A stretch of 64,000 bases of DNA from Halalkalicoccus paucihalophilus (GTDB lineage Archaea > Halobacteriota > Halobacteria > Halobacteriales > Halalkalicoccaceae), in NCBI RefSeq assembly GCF_001593955.1, contig NZ_LTAZ01000012.1:1-64000 (forward strand), given 5' to 3'. Both the position numbers and the translations under genes were made by a program. The first letter of the stretch is position 1. Every line of letters begins with the position of its first letter. Shown piece after piece: positions 62,949 through 64,000 of this stretch. The notes below the pieces were generated by a model that was not told where the DNA came from, did no database searches, and saw only the letters and a program-made list of their open reading frames with translations.

Positions 62949-64000
62949 CTACTCGTCGAGTTGCGCTCGTATCTTCTCGGCAGTGATCGGGAGGTCGCTC
63001 ACCCGAACCCCGACCGCGCGGCGGATCGCGTTGCTCAGTGCGGGCGGCACGCCGTTGACCGGAATCTCGGCGACGGATTTCGCGCCGAACGGCCCCGTTG
63101 GCTCATAGGTCTCGACGAGGATCGACTTGAGGGGTGGCTGGTCGGCCGTGGTTGGCATTCCGTAGTCTCGAAAGCCGAGCGTCTCGGGCGTGCCGTCATC
63201 GTCGAACGAGAGCCCCGCGGAGGTAGCTAGTTCGTAGCTCATGTGCATCGCGCCCTCGACCTGTCCCTCCGCGAGGTCTGGGTTGATGGCGACGCCACAG
63301 TCGACCGCGAAGACGAGTTTGTGGATCTCGAACTCGCCGGTCTCCTCGTTTACCGTCACGTCGGCGAACTGCGCGCCGAAGGGCGGCGGGGACTCGTCCG
63401 TCGAGAAGCTCGCCTGGCCCATGACCTGTGCGCGCACCTCGTCGCCGTAGATCGACTCATAGCCGACCTCCTCCAGCGTGACTGACTCGCCGGTCCGTTC
63501 GGAGCGGACCGTCCCGTCGCGGGTCTCGAGCGTGTCGGCCGGCTCCTCAAGCATTCGTGAGGCGAATTTGAGCAGCTGGTCACGCGCGTCCTCGGCAGCT
63601 TTCTTCACCGCACTCCCAGTGACGTACGTCGTCGAGGAGGCGTACGCGCCGTAGTCGAACGGTGAGATATCGGTGTCGGAGGGCTGGACGAGGACGTCCT
63701 CCGAGCGGGCCCCAAGCACCTCGGCGGCGATCTGGGCCATCGCGGTGTCAGCCCCAGGGCCGATGTCGACGGCCCCAGTCTGGAGGATGAACGAGCCGTC
63801 CTCGTTCATCTTAATGTGGGCCGCGCCGAGCTCGTCGCCGGCGACGCCGCTCTTCTGTGCGGTGAGCGCGACGCCACAAGCCCGGTGGAGGTGGGCCTCC
63901 TCAGGCTGTTCGATCTCGTCCCAACCGATCGCGGCCTTTCCCTCAGCGATACACTCGTCGAGACCGCACGAACGAATCCGGCGGACGTGCTCGCTTTTCA
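62949..64000 (-). CDS. Xanthine dehydrogenase-type molybdopterin-binding subunit (5' end outside window)
   Basis: The open frame continues to the right edge, so only about the last 350 residues are present. The C-terminal half of the large molybdenum hydroxylase subunit is recognisable: GAVDIGPGADTAMAQIAAEV (the Q-binding Mo-cofactor strand), TGSAVKKAAEDARDQLLKFA, a VDCGVAINPDLAEGQVEGAM motif and the ending GPFGAKSVAEIPVNGVPPAL with the catalytic Glu region GAKSVAE (family consensus G-x-K-G-V-G-E). It should oxidise hypoxanthine/xanthine to urate, completing the pathway in the island. FAD and 2Fe-2S subunits would lie outside. Confidence 0.85.
   Translation of the reverse strand, partial: KSEHVRRIRSCGLDECIAEGKAAIGWDEIEQPEEAHLHRACGVALTAQKSGVAGDELGAAHIKMNEDGSFILQTGAVDIGPGADTAMAQIAAEVLGARSEDVLVQPSDTDISPFDYGAYASSTTYVTGSAVKKAAEDARDQLLKFASRMLEEPADTLETRDGTVRSERTGESVTLEEVGYESIYGDEVRAQVMGQASFSTDESPPPFGAQFADVTVNEETGEFEIHKLVFAVDCGVAINPDLAEGQVEGAMHMSYELATSAGLSFDDDGTPETLGFRDYGMPTTADQPPLKSILVETYEPTGPFGAKSVAEIPVNGVPPALSNAIRRAVGVRVSDLPITAEKIRAQLDE

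Noticed and set aside
1..64000. CRISPR array or tRNA/rRNA genes
   Set aside because: I saw no regularly spaced identical repeats and no tRNA-like cloverleaf or rRNA segment, though short tRNAs could escape inspection by eye.

Overview
This is a stretch of a haloarchaeal (class Halobacteria) chromosome or megaplasmid. The evidence is strongly acidic proteomes, ATGA and TAATG gene overlaps, a Tat lipobox cupredoxin, haloarchaea-restricted families (DUF7344-like, DUF6788-like, DUF7521-like, archaea-specific SMC-like protein), a gluconate dehydratase of the semi-phosphorylative Entner-Doudoroff type and IS200/IS605-type palindromes. Genus cannot be fixed from the sequence. The window is an accessory-rich mosaic: intact metabolic modules of differing GC content are separated by decayed mobile DNA and gene fragments.

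Layout. 0-7.7 kb: end of an SMC-like ATPase, a frameshifted DUF6788-type gene next to a palindrome, a 121-bp IS remnant, a cupredoxin flanked by two PadR regulators, a HEPN/nucleotidyltransferase toxin-antitoxin pair, a DUF7344-like protein, a regulator with a duplicated winged-helix domain, a zinc-ribbon membrane protein and a UspA protein. 8-12 kb: M20 deacylase, SHMT-like PLP enzyme and a two-gene DUF3100 membrane module. 12-17 kb: remains of an integrated element (small zinc-finger genes, integrase fragment, IS605-type palindromes) surrounding a gluconate dehydratase. 17-26.8 kb: secreted PhoX-like protein carrying both a cohesin-like and a dockerin-like module, copper amine oxidase, broken GIY-YIG gene, flavin reductase, ATP-dependent DNA ligase with an MBL-fold nuclease. 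27-34.5 kb: a cell-surface glycoconjugate locus (GT39 transferase, SDR epimerase, UbiA-type phosphoribosyl transferase, PHP hydrolase, AglD/LPG-synthase-like membrane protein, ASST-like protein). 35.4-37.1 kb: selenium-binding protein/methanethiol oxidase plus 2Fe-2S ferredoxin. 38-41.7 kb: MFS and DMT transporters around a regulator. 42-51.2 kb: small intact genes interspersed with many fragments (truncated TnpB, HAD, RraA, IclR and others).

51.4-64 kb is a purine-degradation island: hydroxyisourate hydrolase, urate oxidase, OHCU decarboxylase, allantoate amidohydrolase-type M20 enzyme, DUF3830 protein, hydantoinase/allantoinase-type amidohydrolase, NCS1 and NCS2 permeases, an IclR regulator, a purine-deaminase-type amidohydrolase and a xanthine dehydrogenase molybdopterin subunit running off the right edge. 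Together they would import purines, deaminate and oxidise them to urate and open the rings to ureides. Base composition switches abruptly inside the NCS2 permease gene near 60.75 kb, which looks like a recombination join.

A four-copy palindrome (CCTTGTGCAACA arms, 20-23 nt spacer) recurs across the window and, in two copies, sits immediately 5' of a DUF6788-type reading frame. It is the most distinctive structure not explained by ordinary annotation. No tRNA, rRNA or CRISPR array was seen.
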